From positions 2,273,001-2,337,000 of the forward strand of contig JASSKH010000038.1 of the NCBI GenBank assembly GCA_031763025.1: a stretch of 64,000 nucleotides of DNA, in the 5' to 3' direction. Every line of letters starts with the position of its first letter. Positions within the stretch are counted from its first letter, which is position 1. The DNA comes from Macrocystis pyrifera. Its lineage: Eukaryota; Sar; Phaeophyceae; Laminariales; Laminariaceae. The notes beneath the pieces are model-generated. The model ran no database searches and had not been told where the DNA came from. It was given only the letters and a program-made list of their open reading frames with translations. Below, in pieces: positions 43,945 through 55,837 of this stretch. A program made the position numbers and the translations under genes.

Positions 43945-44632
43945 GTTGATTGCTCAGAGATATAAGAGCAGGTTTATGACTTTCGAGCACGATGAGAGAC
44001 TGTGAGCAAGGTTTCATCTCAGATACGCCTTCCAAGCACTACAAATACTATCCCTATACTGAAACCAGGTAATTACCGACCTTTCGGCCTCATTCAAAGC
44101 AGTACCATAGCACCAACCCACTCTGATGAGCCGCGAATGCAGAAATATGGGAAATTCACGGAATCCCCGATTCCACGAACTAGAACACGAGTCGAAGATG
44201 CGGCTGCACAAAACCCACTCCCACACCTCTGAACGGCAAGGCTACGACAAGGGAGACCAAGGAAAAAAGAAAGACAGGAAGGCCTATACCCGTAAGCGAC
44301 AGTAATAAATCGTAAACGAAAGCCATCACATTCCCACTCGCAAGGGGGGTCAGACGAGAACGTGTCTGCAGAAAAGCGCACGATTGGCACCAAGAGTGAG
44401 GCGTTTCTTCCTGTGCCCCAGTACGAGCAGTTGGTTTTATACCCAGATCGCCCCCGGCTCCCGAGCGGGGGGGGGCGGCAGGACGAAGAAGGAAAATAAC
44501 ACGGAAAACGCCATAAACCATCTAAACCCAGACAAAAAAGACTCCGGAAACGTGCCCTGTGCCACAAGTGAGTGGCCCGATTACCCAGACCAGAGCTCCG
44601 GCACTGAGCGGGGTATGTAAAACGTCGTGTTC
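43945..44632 (-). mobile_element. Gypsy 3' end (3' UTR, polypurine tract, LTR), inverted
   Basis: On the minus strand it matches 62.9-63.5 kb in order: CTGGTCTGGGTAATCGGGCC, GAGGTGTGGGAGTGGGT, CCGCATCTTCGA, CAGAGTGGG (polypurine tract) and then TGCTATGG (LTR start, 44112). The LTR part holds CGGTAATTACCTGG and ACGTGAGTACCAACGAGTAC. Part of the UTR is longer than in the 63-kb copy. It has no pol. Confidence 0.82.
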
Positions 44633-44811
44633 ATCTGGTATTTCCGCCCTGTGAAATCTCGCGCAGGGTTCGCGAGTTTCGACACTTTTCGGAACCATCC
44701 ATTCATCATGTATCTACGCGACAACATGACGAAACAAAACTCTTCCGTAAACGTTTTTTTCTACATACTTCCGTTGTTTTCTGTTTTGTTTGAGAGATCA
44801 CGGGTTTCCTA

Positions 44812-44916
44812 TCACGGGGGTCCAAAGTTAACAGGACCTATGGTGTACATAAAAACCTATATATTTGCCTATTTTTACTAACAAAATTTTGTCCCGTTAA
44901 CTATGGACCCCCGTAA
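44812..44916. mobile_element. Tc1/mariner-type palindromic MITE, copy 7
   Basis: TA on both sides; ends TCACGGGGGTCC and GGACCCCCGTAA. Confidence 0.93.
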
Positions 44917-45419
44917 TAGTATATTTGACATCATATTCACTGGATCTGCAGCTTTTTCGAGTGCGGAAAGAGAGTAGGAGAGGTTTGGTTCAATTCTATA
45001 GTTCACTATTTTGTGCGCCTGAGAAAGACCTTTGGGCTTCCATAGATATTCGGGATTTTACGTACACACTGGACGTACGTGCAGCTTTTTTTCTTTTTTT
45101 TTCGAGTGCGAAGAGAGACGAGATAGAGGTTTGGTTCAGGTACTTGCTGGGACAGTCTCGAAAACACGTTCAGGTATGTCGTGTGTATTTATTTGGTGAA
45201 CCAAGCGACCAAGCGCAACTTTCTTGGTCCTTTCGGTTGTCTTCTGGCATGTTGTAGCATTTAACGTCTCAAACAGACGTTGAGGCAAGTGCAGTGCATG
45301 TATGTGGCGCCACAAAATTGGACCAATGAAAGCGGTAATATTAAGGAGCGTGGGCGGGCAGCATGCGGTGTTGCCGTCGTGCAACTCCTTGCATCGGAGG
45401 CAGGCTTTGCACGCGCCGG
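44917..45419. other. Gene-free stretch
   Basis: A TTTTTCGAGTGCG(G)AA(G)AGAGA segment occurs twice, near 44953 and 45099, about 145 bp apart, with GAGGTTTGGTTCA after each: a local tandem duplication. Confidence 0.55.
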
Positions 45420-45660
45420 GCAGACAGATCATGATCTATCTATCTATCTATCTATATATCTAAAGTAGATCATCTACATCCTAACCTGCCGGTTAAGATA
45501 AGTTGTGCACGATCTGTATACAGCAGTAGAACATACCAGGGTATACATCGAACCCAGGAAACATGTCCTACATAAATAGATCATGCAATTCATTCAGCTC
45601 CCATCCGGCAACATGAATGAGCTATAGATTATACAGATCATAAAGATCGTATGTCTATCT
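45420..45660 (+). repeat. Dispersed repeat U, copy 2, with (ATCT)n
   Basis: It contains ATCTATCTATCTATCTATCT at about 45434-45455, then GTAGATCATCTACATCC and ACGATCTGTATAC, in the order of copy 1. Confidence 0.65.
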
Positions 45661-46492
45661 GACCGGAAATATCAAGTTTTCCGAGGATTTGAGTTTCCCT
45701 GTGAGGGGAATCAGACAGACCAGGTCCGAATTTCCGATTTAGATCACCCCAGAAAAAACTAGGGTAGGTCAGCAGCATCATATTTGGCGTCGTTGGTAGG
45801 TCAGGTTAACATTTGAACATCGTTTTCGAACATATCTAACGATAGAAACGCTGGCGCGTGCGTCCCTAAAATCTTGTCTCCCTGGTTCCTCAGGAATTAA
45901 CACGAAGCGGGTAAGTCCCACGTAGGGTCGTACACCGCATCGTTACGTTCCAAAGATCCTGCCGTTCAGAGGGCGAGGGGGAAGGATACAAGTCTACCCT
46001 GGGCTGGGCAATCCATCCATATTTTACTTCGCAAATCCAGCAGGTAACGCGCTCGCACTGATGCTGCACTATTAACAGCAATCGTGATTTTTTAAGCATC
46101 TTCATTTTTTCCTTTTATTCCTTCTGTTCCTCTGAAGTTTCGATACAGTTAATAATACACTGATACACAACAAAAAACAAACGTTTTACGTGGTGGGCTC
46201 CTCCGGCTCTCTTCCCAAATGACCCCTACGCTGCTTCCAGAACTGCCTCCCTCCCATCTCCCAGGCTCGCCCGCGGATATTACCACAAATACGATCGTAC
46301 CTCGCACGAGTCTGAGCCCGTCCTTCAGACCATCGAACACTACACCACTCTGTCCCAAAATATGAGAACCATTGCATCTTCATATTAATCCCTAAAAGGT
46401 CCTTATATTCCATCCAGCGTGACACACGATAGAGTTGTGCTGGCTGCAGTAGGTATACTGGAAAATATATACTCTGGCGGTACACGGGCGCT
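45661..46492. other. Gene-free stretch
   Basis: No exon recognised. Confidence 0.45.
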
Positions 46493-46750
46493 TACCCGAG
46501 TACCCAGGGTACCTACCCGAGCATGATCAGAACAACCACGTTGGATACCCGAGTACCTACCCGAGTATGACCGCAACGACCACGTTTGGTACTCGAGTAC
46601 CTGACCCGACTATGACCGCGTTTTGTTCGACCGCGTCTGGTACCCAGGTGCTCCCCCGAGCATGACCACAACAATGTACCCGGGTACCTGCCCGAGTATG
46701 ACCACACCGCCCAACTTTGGTACCGGCTACCTACCCGAGGATGATTCATT
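46493..46750. repeat. ~55-bp minisatellite rich in GTACC/CCGAGTA
   Basis: About five diverged units with GTACCTACCCGAGTATGACC, a CAACGACCACG segment and a TTGGTACTCGAGTACCTG-like junction. Confidence 0.85.
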
Positions 46751-46847
46751 TGTTCCGTGTGTCCTCCCATCTTCCTCTCTCGCATATTCCCGAGGATGAT
46801 TCATTTGTTCCGTGTGTCCTCCCATCTTCCTCTCTCGCATATTCCCA
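46735..46847. repeat. Perfect ~57-bp tandem duplication
   Basis: CCCGAGGATGATTCATTTGT through CTCTCGCATATT occurs twice back to back without a change, so it is recent. Confidence 0.95.
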
Positions 46848-47399
46848 TCCCATCCCATTCGACCCACACATCTCTTTTTTCTCTCGGACGACTGCCAGAA
46901 AGCCGAACGTATTTCGACTCCATAGGTCATGGCGTACATTCACGGTTTTTTTTTTTTTCAAGTCACGTGGGTTAAAAACCATTCTCCTTCGTGTGGGTTC
47001 CACCTCGAAAAAAAACGAATACAAAACGTACGTACGAGGCCAAATCTAAAACGTGGAGGGGAGGGCACTAAAAGAACAAGCGCCAGCTTAGTGTTCTATT
47101 TTGTGGCTTCCAATCGATTAATTAGATAATATTTGCCAAATTCTCCTTCTCCCCCCCCCCCCCCTCCTCCACTCCCCATCAACACCCCCCTCCCCCCGCA
47201 AACAAGCTCAATAAACGTAATTAAGCTACGTACGCACAGCATCAAACACATGAAAAAAATCAGTCATAGGTCACGTCAACTGCCCACAGAAAAGGTACAG
47301 GCTTGACAACCCAAGTATCCACCATGCGTCACCAACCAGGTTCTTTTATCAATTGTTGAGTACCAGTACACAGCACCACGCCCACACCACGTCACATTC
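46848..47399. other. Gene-free stretch with C-rich run
   Basis: A C14 tract lies at about 47152-47165, with further C-rich sequence to 47198. No exon recognised. Confidence 0.45.
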
Positions 47400-47475
47400 G
47401 GGGGGGGGCGGAGGGTACTCATTTGCCGCTTGCTCCAAGTCATTTGACCATTGGCCACGCATCCTACACGAGGTC
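47400..47475 (-). mobile_element. 5'-truncated LINE copy, inverted
   Basis: On the minus strand: ATGCGTGGCCAATGGTCAAA, then GCGGCAAATGAGTACCCTCC and a C9 tail (G run at 47399-47408). It is among the shortest copies of the LINE 3' end here. Confidence 0.87.
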
Positions 47476-47742
47476 ACATTTATAAAGGGGGGTGGGGAAG
47501 ATATACTCAACCGATATTTTGTTCGAGCTACCACCCCCCCCCCTCTCCGTAAAAACACGGCAACGGCAAACACGTCAGCCACCCCTTGCAAACCCAGGCC
47601 CCACCACGCCGACTCCATCATGATCTCCCACTCATTTCACCGCAACAGAAACAAACAGCCCACCCACCCCCAGCACAACGACACCGCAACAGCAACAAAC
47701 AGCCTGACATACCCACCCCCAGCAAAACGATAAGTACACCCG

Positions 47743-50700
47743 TCATGCCGACTGCATCAAAGCCGCTCGCTGGTCTCTCCTCAGCTGGACAAGGAAAGAC
47801 TCTTCAGCGTGAGTTTCGCGGGGGGAGGTGTTCACCCCACACGCGTCCGCTGCTTGGTGCTCCGCTATCACGAGCAGTTTGGCCATCTCGGCATGTCCGT
47901 GGCGTTGGGCTATGTGGCGCGGGGTGGCCCCGACCGCCGCTTTGCAGCGAGGGTCGGCGTTTGAGAACAGAAGGGCGGAAGCTGCTTCGAGGTGCCCCCC
48001 TGAGGCTGCAGCGTGGAGAGGAGTGAGACCTGCAGGGTGGGAAAGAGGCGTTGGGGGGGTGCGCGGGGGTCGAAAATACGGGGAGAAACGTCAGGATTGC
48101 TTAGATAAAGATGAGATGATAAAATAGGAGACCGGTCTTTTTAGCACTGCTGTACTGCACTTTACTAAAAATCTGACTCTAATTCACAGAAATAACTCCC
48201 CAAAACGGGAATGCGGTTCTTAAGGGCCTCTTACCAGTTATATAATGAATTTAAACTGGATGAATTATAAATAGCTGCAATCACCGTTTTAGCGATAATC
48301 TACTTGATAGCTGCACTACCTTTTGGGGGGTAATCTTACTTGGAATTAGTGAGGAGATAATTTTACTACAGTCCACAACAGCAGTACTGTAATTAATATA
48401 CTATTAATAAGGCACCTCACCAATTAGTGAGACAACTTTACTATTACGGGGGTCCATAGTTAACGGGACCATATTTTGTTAGTAAAAATAGGTAAATATA
48501 CAGGTTTTTTATGTATACCACAGGTCCTATTAACTATGGACCCCCGTAATATTACTAGTCTACAACAACAGAACCCCGTTATTAATGTATCTGGCACCAG
48601 GCACCTGACTAGTTCCAATTATTAATATTACTACTCTGCTGTACTACGGGGGACCGTAGTTAATAGGACCTATGGTATATAGGACCTATGGTATACATAA
48701 AAACCTGTATGTTTACCTATTTTTACCAACAATATTTGGTCCTATTTACTATGGTCCCCCGTAATAGTAGTGCGTTACCCAAACCTGGGTTGCAGTTGTG
48801 CAGTCGCAAGGACCCTTGTGGCCGTAGTATCTTAGTTTTTGTGTTGGGCGGCCAGTGAAGGATCCGACTCCTACAGCAGCAGTACGTCTTTACAAATTCC
48901 GTTTGTTATATATACCTTGTACTTGTACTTGTACGGAGGACGAGCATACAGGTTGTATCAGTTCTACTATCATGTACCTGGTATAGTATTAATATTAATA
49001 GTACCATACCAGGTACCAGGTATAATAAATCTGAAGAGCAGTGGACGGTCGGACATGTCACCAACGGCCCAACAGACGATCAATCGACAACCTACAACAC
49101 GACTATGACGTTCCAAGTACGCATAGAACTGGCGGGGGATATATCAACAAAATATACCTGTAGCCTAGTATTACCAATATCGTAGAAAGACAACTAACTA
49201 CGCGTGTAAATATAAATAACAAATACTCACCGCCGACGGTCTGACGGTAGAACAAGCAACAGGCAAGGGAGATGAAATGGGGTAATTACAGGACACAGGA
49301 CAGTAGTAGATGCCAGCTGACTTCAAGAACCAACCAATTAAAAAAATGACGTACCAAGTACGCTATTATAGGATATTACACGATGATGTTAGAACACACC
49401 ACACCGAAACGTGTTGAATTTTCATATCGTAAATACTACCTCTGGTACAGCAGTAGTAAATATTTTCGTACAACAAGCAGTGCAGGTTCAGCAGGCAGTA
49501 CCTGGTATGTGATGAAACATCAAACGGCAACGGTAACTAAAAACAACGAAAGAGCTGACAGTCGTTGTACGTTAGCCCCATCAGCTATCAACAGACGACA
49601 ACCGCAACATCAAAATGAATCAGGCAAAAAGAACCAAACAACCGATACAACGACACTACTGGTTAAAAAAAGACTAAACAAAAAAAAGCGAAACCTACGA
49701 ACAGCAGTCAGTCCGTCCTCCACTCAAGAGAAATGAGAAATAGAAAAAAAGGAAACGAGGGGGCAACAGCAGCATCAGAGAATTGGGACATGACGTTCTT
49801 CGACAACGATCGCTTTTTTAACTTGGTGGCAAACCAATTGACCGCATGGCATTGTCTACTCTTCTTATTATATTGCAGTGTACCAGGACGTACCACAGCA
49901 GTAGCTAGCTCCGTGTAGTGGAATAGTTGTGTGACCACAGAGCAAAGTATGGAGACTCGACACGGACACACCACGTCGAGGGCGTGCTGGATGTAGAAAC
50001 AGAATTATTACGATTTCATGTGAAGGAACGAACCCACAGCAGTACGCAGCCCTACTGATTGCTCACCTCGGTCGTCCTGAGCGTTTGGGTCGGCTCCTCG
50101 CTGCAGGAGCAGCCTGACGGCGGCCACGGAACCGAAGGCAGCACAAGAGAACAGGGGGGTCCGTCCCGAAGGGTCCCTGCCGTCAAGGTTCGCTCCATGC
50201 TCGAGCAGGAGGGACATGACGGAGGTTTGGCCCATGATGGCCGCCCAGTGAAGAGGAGATCGACCCGACCCGTCCAGTAGATTACACAGTCCTCCCTCTC
50301 CAGATCCCGCCTGGGGTATTTGTTCCGAGAGGGGATGCGGGGGGTTCGAAGGGAGGATACGCGCAAGTAGAGAGGGAAAAGGATAAGGGTGTCGGTCGCG
50401 AGCAAATATTAGGACTTGAGCAGAAAAAAGTGACTAAAAAAAAAAGGATACATGATCGCTTACAGCATCAGCCACCACTCGCTTGGTTGGAGCAACACGA
50501 TTTTTGGGGTGTCCGGACTACGCCCCGGAAAGTGCAATGTTCTTTTGGAAGAATAGCACGCAGGTCCAATGCGAGGCAGGAGGAGCGTAGGACACGGGCG
50601 CAAGCAGGCAGCATGATCCCGACTTTCCGTTCCCTACCATGAATTGTCTCACCATCTTGTGTTGGTTGGCCTGCTTACACAGCTCCCTCCCTCCCTCCCT

Positions 50701-51278
50701 CCCTCCCGTAACTCAGACCCCTCTACAAAACTAATGGTCGTATAGCGGACACTCCTCCCTCCTCACTACGGCGGTGCGTGCTTGCACATTTATCGCGCGG
50801 AAGAGTTCAGTTTTTTTTTTTTTTTTTTTCCTTCGCCGACTCGCGTCAAACCCATACACTGCTGTAGTGGATAGACGACTACCGGTGTTGAGGCTAAAGT
50901 CAAATATGTGTTTGGTGGCTGGCTGGCTCTGGGCGCCATACGCGGCAACCCTTTCAGTCCCGGTTTGTGGACGAACCAGTCAAAATCCAAGTATTCACTC
51001 CTATTAATAGTTTGTTTTCACAAACGGGACCACAGTTCTGAAAGAGTTGATATCATACGAGTACATAGGTGAAGAGGGACACCGGTCTTCCTCACAGGCG
51101 CATAAAAAAAAAAATTCCTTCAACATTATTTCAACTACGGTAATATATAGGTTTTAATAATACTTCTTTCGGGAATATTTGACGTGCAGTTCCGTGTTTT
51201 TGGGGGACAAAACACTATTATTATTATTATTGTTTTTGTTATTGTTGTTAATTGTTATTATTATTATTATTATTATTG

Positions 51279-51324
<46 letters not shown>

Positions 51325-54300
51325 TTGTCTTCTGACAAAATAGCGTAGATGCCGTTCCTACATACACTATTAATGAGATATTTTACTGGGTTGGCCCCGA
51401 AACGGGACTGCAGTACGAGTACTACCGCAGTAATACTCTGTAGTACCTACAATAGGAGTGAAAAAGCTATTATTAATATTAATAATAAGCCTTTAGTTTA
51501 GGTCTACGGGCGGCCAGTCTAGAAGTAAACCCGAGATCTCCCTCTCACTCGTTATCAACAGGCACTGTTAATACCAGGGACCTATTATTACAATAATACT
51601 GCTTGCTGTAACACACATTAATTAACATGTGCGAGAATAGACGTACGAGTATGAACAAAATGTATACAATTATACCAGGGTATAATACTGCGGCGTCCCC
51701 GGTGGCATGGTAGGTGATCCGCGTGCCTATCAAAATCAATTTCGTTCGGAAGTTCAAGTCTCACCGAGTGCATGCTCCCAGGAACTTTTTCTTGCATAAA
51801 AATTGATTAGCGGAAAGCGCGAGAGCGTGAGTTAGCTACATTCGATGAAAATCGACGAGCAGAATGCTGAACCCTATGCGCGACAAAAAATAAAGGCACG
51901 TACCGGGGGGGAGAAGGGACGACACCTGTGACCACGGCTTGTCCAGAAGATCGCTGAGGGTAAAACCTCTTTCGAGTTATTAGGATGGAAAGTGAAAGTG
52001 ATGACAAAAAAAATACTGGGAAAAAATATACCAGGTATATGAATACTGCTGCTGCTGCTGGGTCGTTTCCTTATTTCAGGAATGTTTTGATCGATCAACG
52101 GTGAAGCTCGTGTTGCATATCGTCGGATGGCAAGCCTTAACAATAACAGATAAATAGGAGTCTTCGTATGTACGGGTAGGCAGTAAGAAGTTTCGTATAT
52201 CGTATGGACATATATGCACATATCAAAAATCGAAAATAACGAAATAGGAGGCGGCGGATATCATACCTGATACGGTAACGACAACAGCACCAGCAGATGG
52301 CGTTTGCTTCATGTTTAGTATTGTGGAGGGCTACTGGTATTTACATCTATGATATGTTCACCTTGTATGTTTAGTTCTTACGTAGGCCCATTCTTATCTG
52401 TTATGTTAGCGGAGAGCTTACGTGGATATAGCGGCTTATTGATATCATGACGTCATACATTTATATACAGACAAGTATCCAACATCCATATATACTCCTG
52501 TACCTGGCTGGTACTCTGTACCTGCGTACCTGCTCCTCTGAACCCGGTACTCTGTCTGTATCGTGTCATCCATATCGTACATGTACATCTTCACGTTTGC
52601 CCCCGATCTCCGCACTGCTGTAAGTTCCGACTTTCGTCTTGGTGCCGACAAGATTTTGTTTGGCGGCCGGCGGCACGTTGAACCAAAATAAGGTTCGTAA
52701 TATACTCGTATTATATGTTGTTTTTCTCGCGATATGTCGTGCTTATCGTACCCAGCACGGTTGGTGGCAAGACCTGCAATTTTCTAATATTTTCGTTGTA
52801 TTTGCGCTTGCGCTTGATGTACTTCTATCGTATCGTATGAGGTATCGATCAATCATCTGGATGTACGAGGAAGTACATATTGCACGGCACGGACACTTTA
52901 ACGTCCACGGGTAGAAGATTGACTTGATCGAGGGTTGCGGTAAAGCAAGTTGAAGATCACACACACGCGTGGCATGCAGCATGGATCAAGGCCAATCGCG
53001 TCCAGACTACTGGCACATGTCTACAACGGCGGTCTAATAATTATAAATGGAGTATTGGCATGACATCCGGGGGCAGGACTAACGGTCTGAAACAAAACAA
53101 AACAAAAAATTGGTCACTTGGGACTTGGGACCCGTCCACCGGGAGTAAAAAAATAATTACCTGGTATTATCGACTACTCGTACAACTACAGCGTCGTAGC
53201 AGGTACCAGGTACATATTATGGGGGGCCTAGAGTAAATAGGACCTACGTTACACAAGAACCTATATATGTCACTATTTTTCATCAACAATGTTGTGTTCA
53301 CATTAAATCGTCCTTTCTGCCCAGCTTCATCAATACACCCAGAGTCCGTCCTGATTCCTTATCCTAGAGAGATACTGATTCCGTGGTCACAGACTGCTGT
53401 GAAACAATATTTGGTCCTATTTACTATGGTCTCTCGTACAATTTCGTGGGTTCTTCACCGAGTGCATGCTCGTAGGGGCTTTTTCTTGCATAAAAAATTG
53501 ATTAGCGGAAAGCGCGAGAGCGTGAGTTAGCTACATTCGATGGAAATCGACGAGCAGCGGGAATGCTGCACCCTGTGCGCGACAAAAAAAATAAAGGCGC
53601 GTACCGGGGGGGAGAAGGGACGACACCTGTGACCACGGCTTGTTCAGAAGATCGCTGAGGGTAAAACCTCCTGTTAATACGTACGAGTTAGGCTGGAAAG
53701 TAAAAGGCATGATCGACAAAAAAAAAAAAAAAAGTACTTGTGTACGTACGAATAATATCGAGTGTTGATAATGCCAAGCGCACTCTGCATGTGCGTGTAC
53801 GAGTATATATCACATTCCTATTTCAACCCTGGACGAGGATTCTTGCTGCTGCTGTTCCTGTGTCCGAGTACGAAGTATATATTTGTTCTCATGGCTAAAA
53901 ATGACTCATGTCGCAGGACGCGCTACGATACATGTACAACTCTGGTCGTGAAGTTTTTGTAGTGACCACAAAAGTACCAAACAAGATATGTACCATGCAT
54001 GGTACAGCAGTAGTTGTACCCCAGTAGTTGTACCCCAAGGTCACCAGGTAATTTGTGTTTTTCTAATTTTTACGCAACTTCAAGTATCCTCCTGTACATG
54101 CCTGGCAGTTGCGATGTTGCGATGGTTTGGGTTTTCTCTGTTCCGGGCATATGTGTGCGTGTCCTACGAGGTGGTCTCGATCAGGGCGAACTTTGCTGAA
54201 AGTCAGGGTTGATTCTCGAAGAGAGAGATAACAGCAGTTGTAGGTATATACACCCTCACATACCAGGTGTTCCAGTTCCACTCGTGAGTACTACCAGATA

Positions 54301-55181
54301 CGATATTGATACGTACCAGGTCAGGTCTGAGGTATCAAGCATGACGTAGCAGAAAGTACCGGTTGGGACGGGAGAAAATGAGTCATCATGGTTTTACGGC
54401 CTTCGATCTATGCATATCGCCCGTAAAACTGACCGCGAGCGCAGAAGCCAACACCGCAAGCACAACCCTGGGCTTAGCAAGAAACTTACAACCCTGCGAA
54501 GGAGCCGATCCACACCTCTCCAGGAGTTGATCTGCTAGACGAGGGGCAAGGCTCTGCACGCCACAGAGGGCAGGCAGCTGATCACACTATAATAATTAAT
54601 AGACCACGTACACGAACAGACTCGTGATCGAAATCCGCCGAAACACAATTTTTAACTGTCAAAAGACTTTGTGTTCCTCACAAATGCAGCAGTACGTAAA
54701 AAAGCTGCGCCAAACCGCAGTAGTAGCACTAGCAGCAGCAGGGCGCGGTCAAATACAACTCCGACCTGTGCTAGGTCCACTGCTGCAGGCCACCCCCCAC
54801 CCCTTCTCGCTCCCTCCACAAGGCATACTGGTGTAAATCTGCCGCTCATCTACGATCGAATCTCTCACCAACCACGAAAACACGAAGACAAAAAAAACTC
54901 ACCTGATGAGCACGGCCCTCGTTCAACATCACGCGCGCGGCGGGCACCATCCCTTGAGACGCGGCGCAGTGAATAGGATGGAAACTAGGCCGAGAGGAAT
55001 CCATCCCAGAGCCCCCCTGATCCGAGTTGGGTTGCCCACAGTCTTTGGGCGCCTGGTCCGCTATGAATGAAGCGACTCGCATGTGCCTAGCGGCGGGCTT
55101 TCGCCAGGACTGAACATAGTTTGAAGTTTGCTTGGTAGCCGTCTGCCACTCCGCCGTTATCAGAATGTACACTGGGTCCAT
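47743..55181 (-). CDS. Ankyrin-repeat protein, three exons
   Basis: Likely an intracellular scaffold: ankyrin repeats bind other proteins and have no enzyme activity. Exons are 55181-54903 (93 codons, phase 0), 50310-50067 (81 codons plus one base) and 48029-47743 (two bases plus 95 codons, TGA at 47745-47743). Donors are CAG/GTGAGT and GAG/GTGAGC; acceptors are TACCCCAG and CCACCCTGCAG. Phases agree at both joins and give 269 residues. Repeats, approximately: 70-93 (FHPIHCAASQGM), 107-140 (GRSPLHWAAIMG), 141-174 (GRTPLFSCAAFG), 175-208 (GLTPLHAAASGGH, whose Gly codon is made by the second splice), 209-240 (GATPRHIAQRHGH). The first ~65 residues are not repeat-like, and the start ATG is the most upstream one in frame but unproven. 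The exon 2 acceptor has a weak pyrimidine tract. Introns of 4.6 and 2.0 kb carry transposons. Confidence 0.8.
48444..48549. mobile_element. Tc1/mariner-type palindromic MITE, copy 8 (intronic)
   Basis: TA on both sides; ends TTACGGGGGTCC and GGACCCCCGTAA. Confidence 0.93.
48644..48764. mobile_element. Tc1/mariner-type palindromic MITE, copy 9 with internal duplication (intronic)
   Basis: TA on both sides; ends CTACGGGGGACC and GGTCCCCCGTAA. It is 121 bp because AGGACCTATGGTATA is present twice in the left arm. Confidence 0.92.
50803..50830. repeat. T homopolymer
   Basis: About 19 T. A CCCTCCCTCCCTCCCTCC run lies just upstream, near 50686-50706. Confidence 0.8.
51215..51323. repeat. (ATT)n microsatellite
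   Basis: About 35 imperfect ATT/GTT units within the ankyrin intron. Confidence 0.95.
51691..52011 (+). mobile_element. tRNA-derived SINE, copy 2 (intronic, antisense to the host gene)
   Basis: A-box-like TGGCATGGTAGG, B-box-like AAGTTCAAGTCTC, the same body as copy 1 and a short A tail. AATACTG at 51684-51690 is repeated at 52012-52018, a 7-bp target duplication. Confidence 0.9.
53217..53438. mobile_element. Tc1/mariner-type MITE, copy 10, interrupted
   Basis: The left arm (GGGGCCTAGAGTAAATAGGA) and right arm (TTTGGTCCTATTTACTATGG) are of the copy-6 subfamily. About 110 bp of unrelated sequence (about 53290-53401) sits between them, next to repeated AACAAT. Confidence 0.78.
53442..53722 (+). 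mobile_element. tRNA-derived SINE, copy 3, 5' truncated (intronic)
   Basis: It starts inside the tRNA-like head, with a deletion over the B box (GTGGGTTCTTCACCGAG), directly after MITE copy 10. Body and A tail (53708-53722) match the other copies. Confidence 0.87.
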
Positions 55182-55837
55182 GCTGCTATCTGCGACTTGA
55201 TTCGCCAGAAGGGGTCACTCAGGGAGAGGGTGGGGGGGTCTTGGTTTCCTGTGTTGCTGCTGTGAGTTGCTGGTGTCGAGTGAAGCAGTGCGACTCGGTT
55301 ATGATGCCAAGATCAGATGTCGGACGTGGAGTGTCGAGGGAAGTGTGAGTGTGCTTGGGGTTGTGAACTCAACTTTATTTTTCTGGGGGCATAACAGCCC
55401 GCCGCGTCACCGTCAGTCATCAGGCTAGTCGCCTTGGTGATAGCGACCAAGCCCGGTGAAATTACAGCGAAGAGACCGCGAAACCGCGAAACGGAATAAG
55501 CTTCCATGAAACGGTACGGTTCGCATGAAACGGAACATGACGTATAATGACTCAGCAAAAAGGGGACGGGACTTCGTTGAGAGTCGAAATATCAACAAGA
55601 CAAGAGGTTGTAGAGGCTGGAGGTGGCGCTCGTGTTCGGTATTAGCTTTTGTTTGCGGGGCGAGCCTAGGGATCCAGCTGTCGTGATCAAATTGCCTGGT
55701 AGAATGTGAGATGGAACAAAGAGCTGTAGGATCAAAGTGCGCCACTAGCCTACTGCCTTGCAGAAAACATTATTTATTAGGAGTCTCTGGCCAGTAGTCA
55801 ATCGCGAGGGAAAAAAAGGAAAACGCGCGCGGTTCAC
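55182..55837. other. 5' flank of the ankyrin gene
   Basis: No exon recognised. Promoter and 5' UTR of the minus-strand gene are expected here. Shadow frames only. Confidence 0.4.

Larger units (their letters stand above)
48030..50066 (-). other. Intron 2 of the ankyrin gene
   Basis: 2037 bases. It contains MITE copies 8 and 9 and otherwise AT-rich sequence without an exon. Confidence 0.7.
50311..54902 (-). other. Intron 1 of the ankyrin gene
   Basis: 4592 bases, holding two SINEs, one MITE and an (ATT)n array. A further unrecognised exon inside is possible. Confidence 0.6.
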
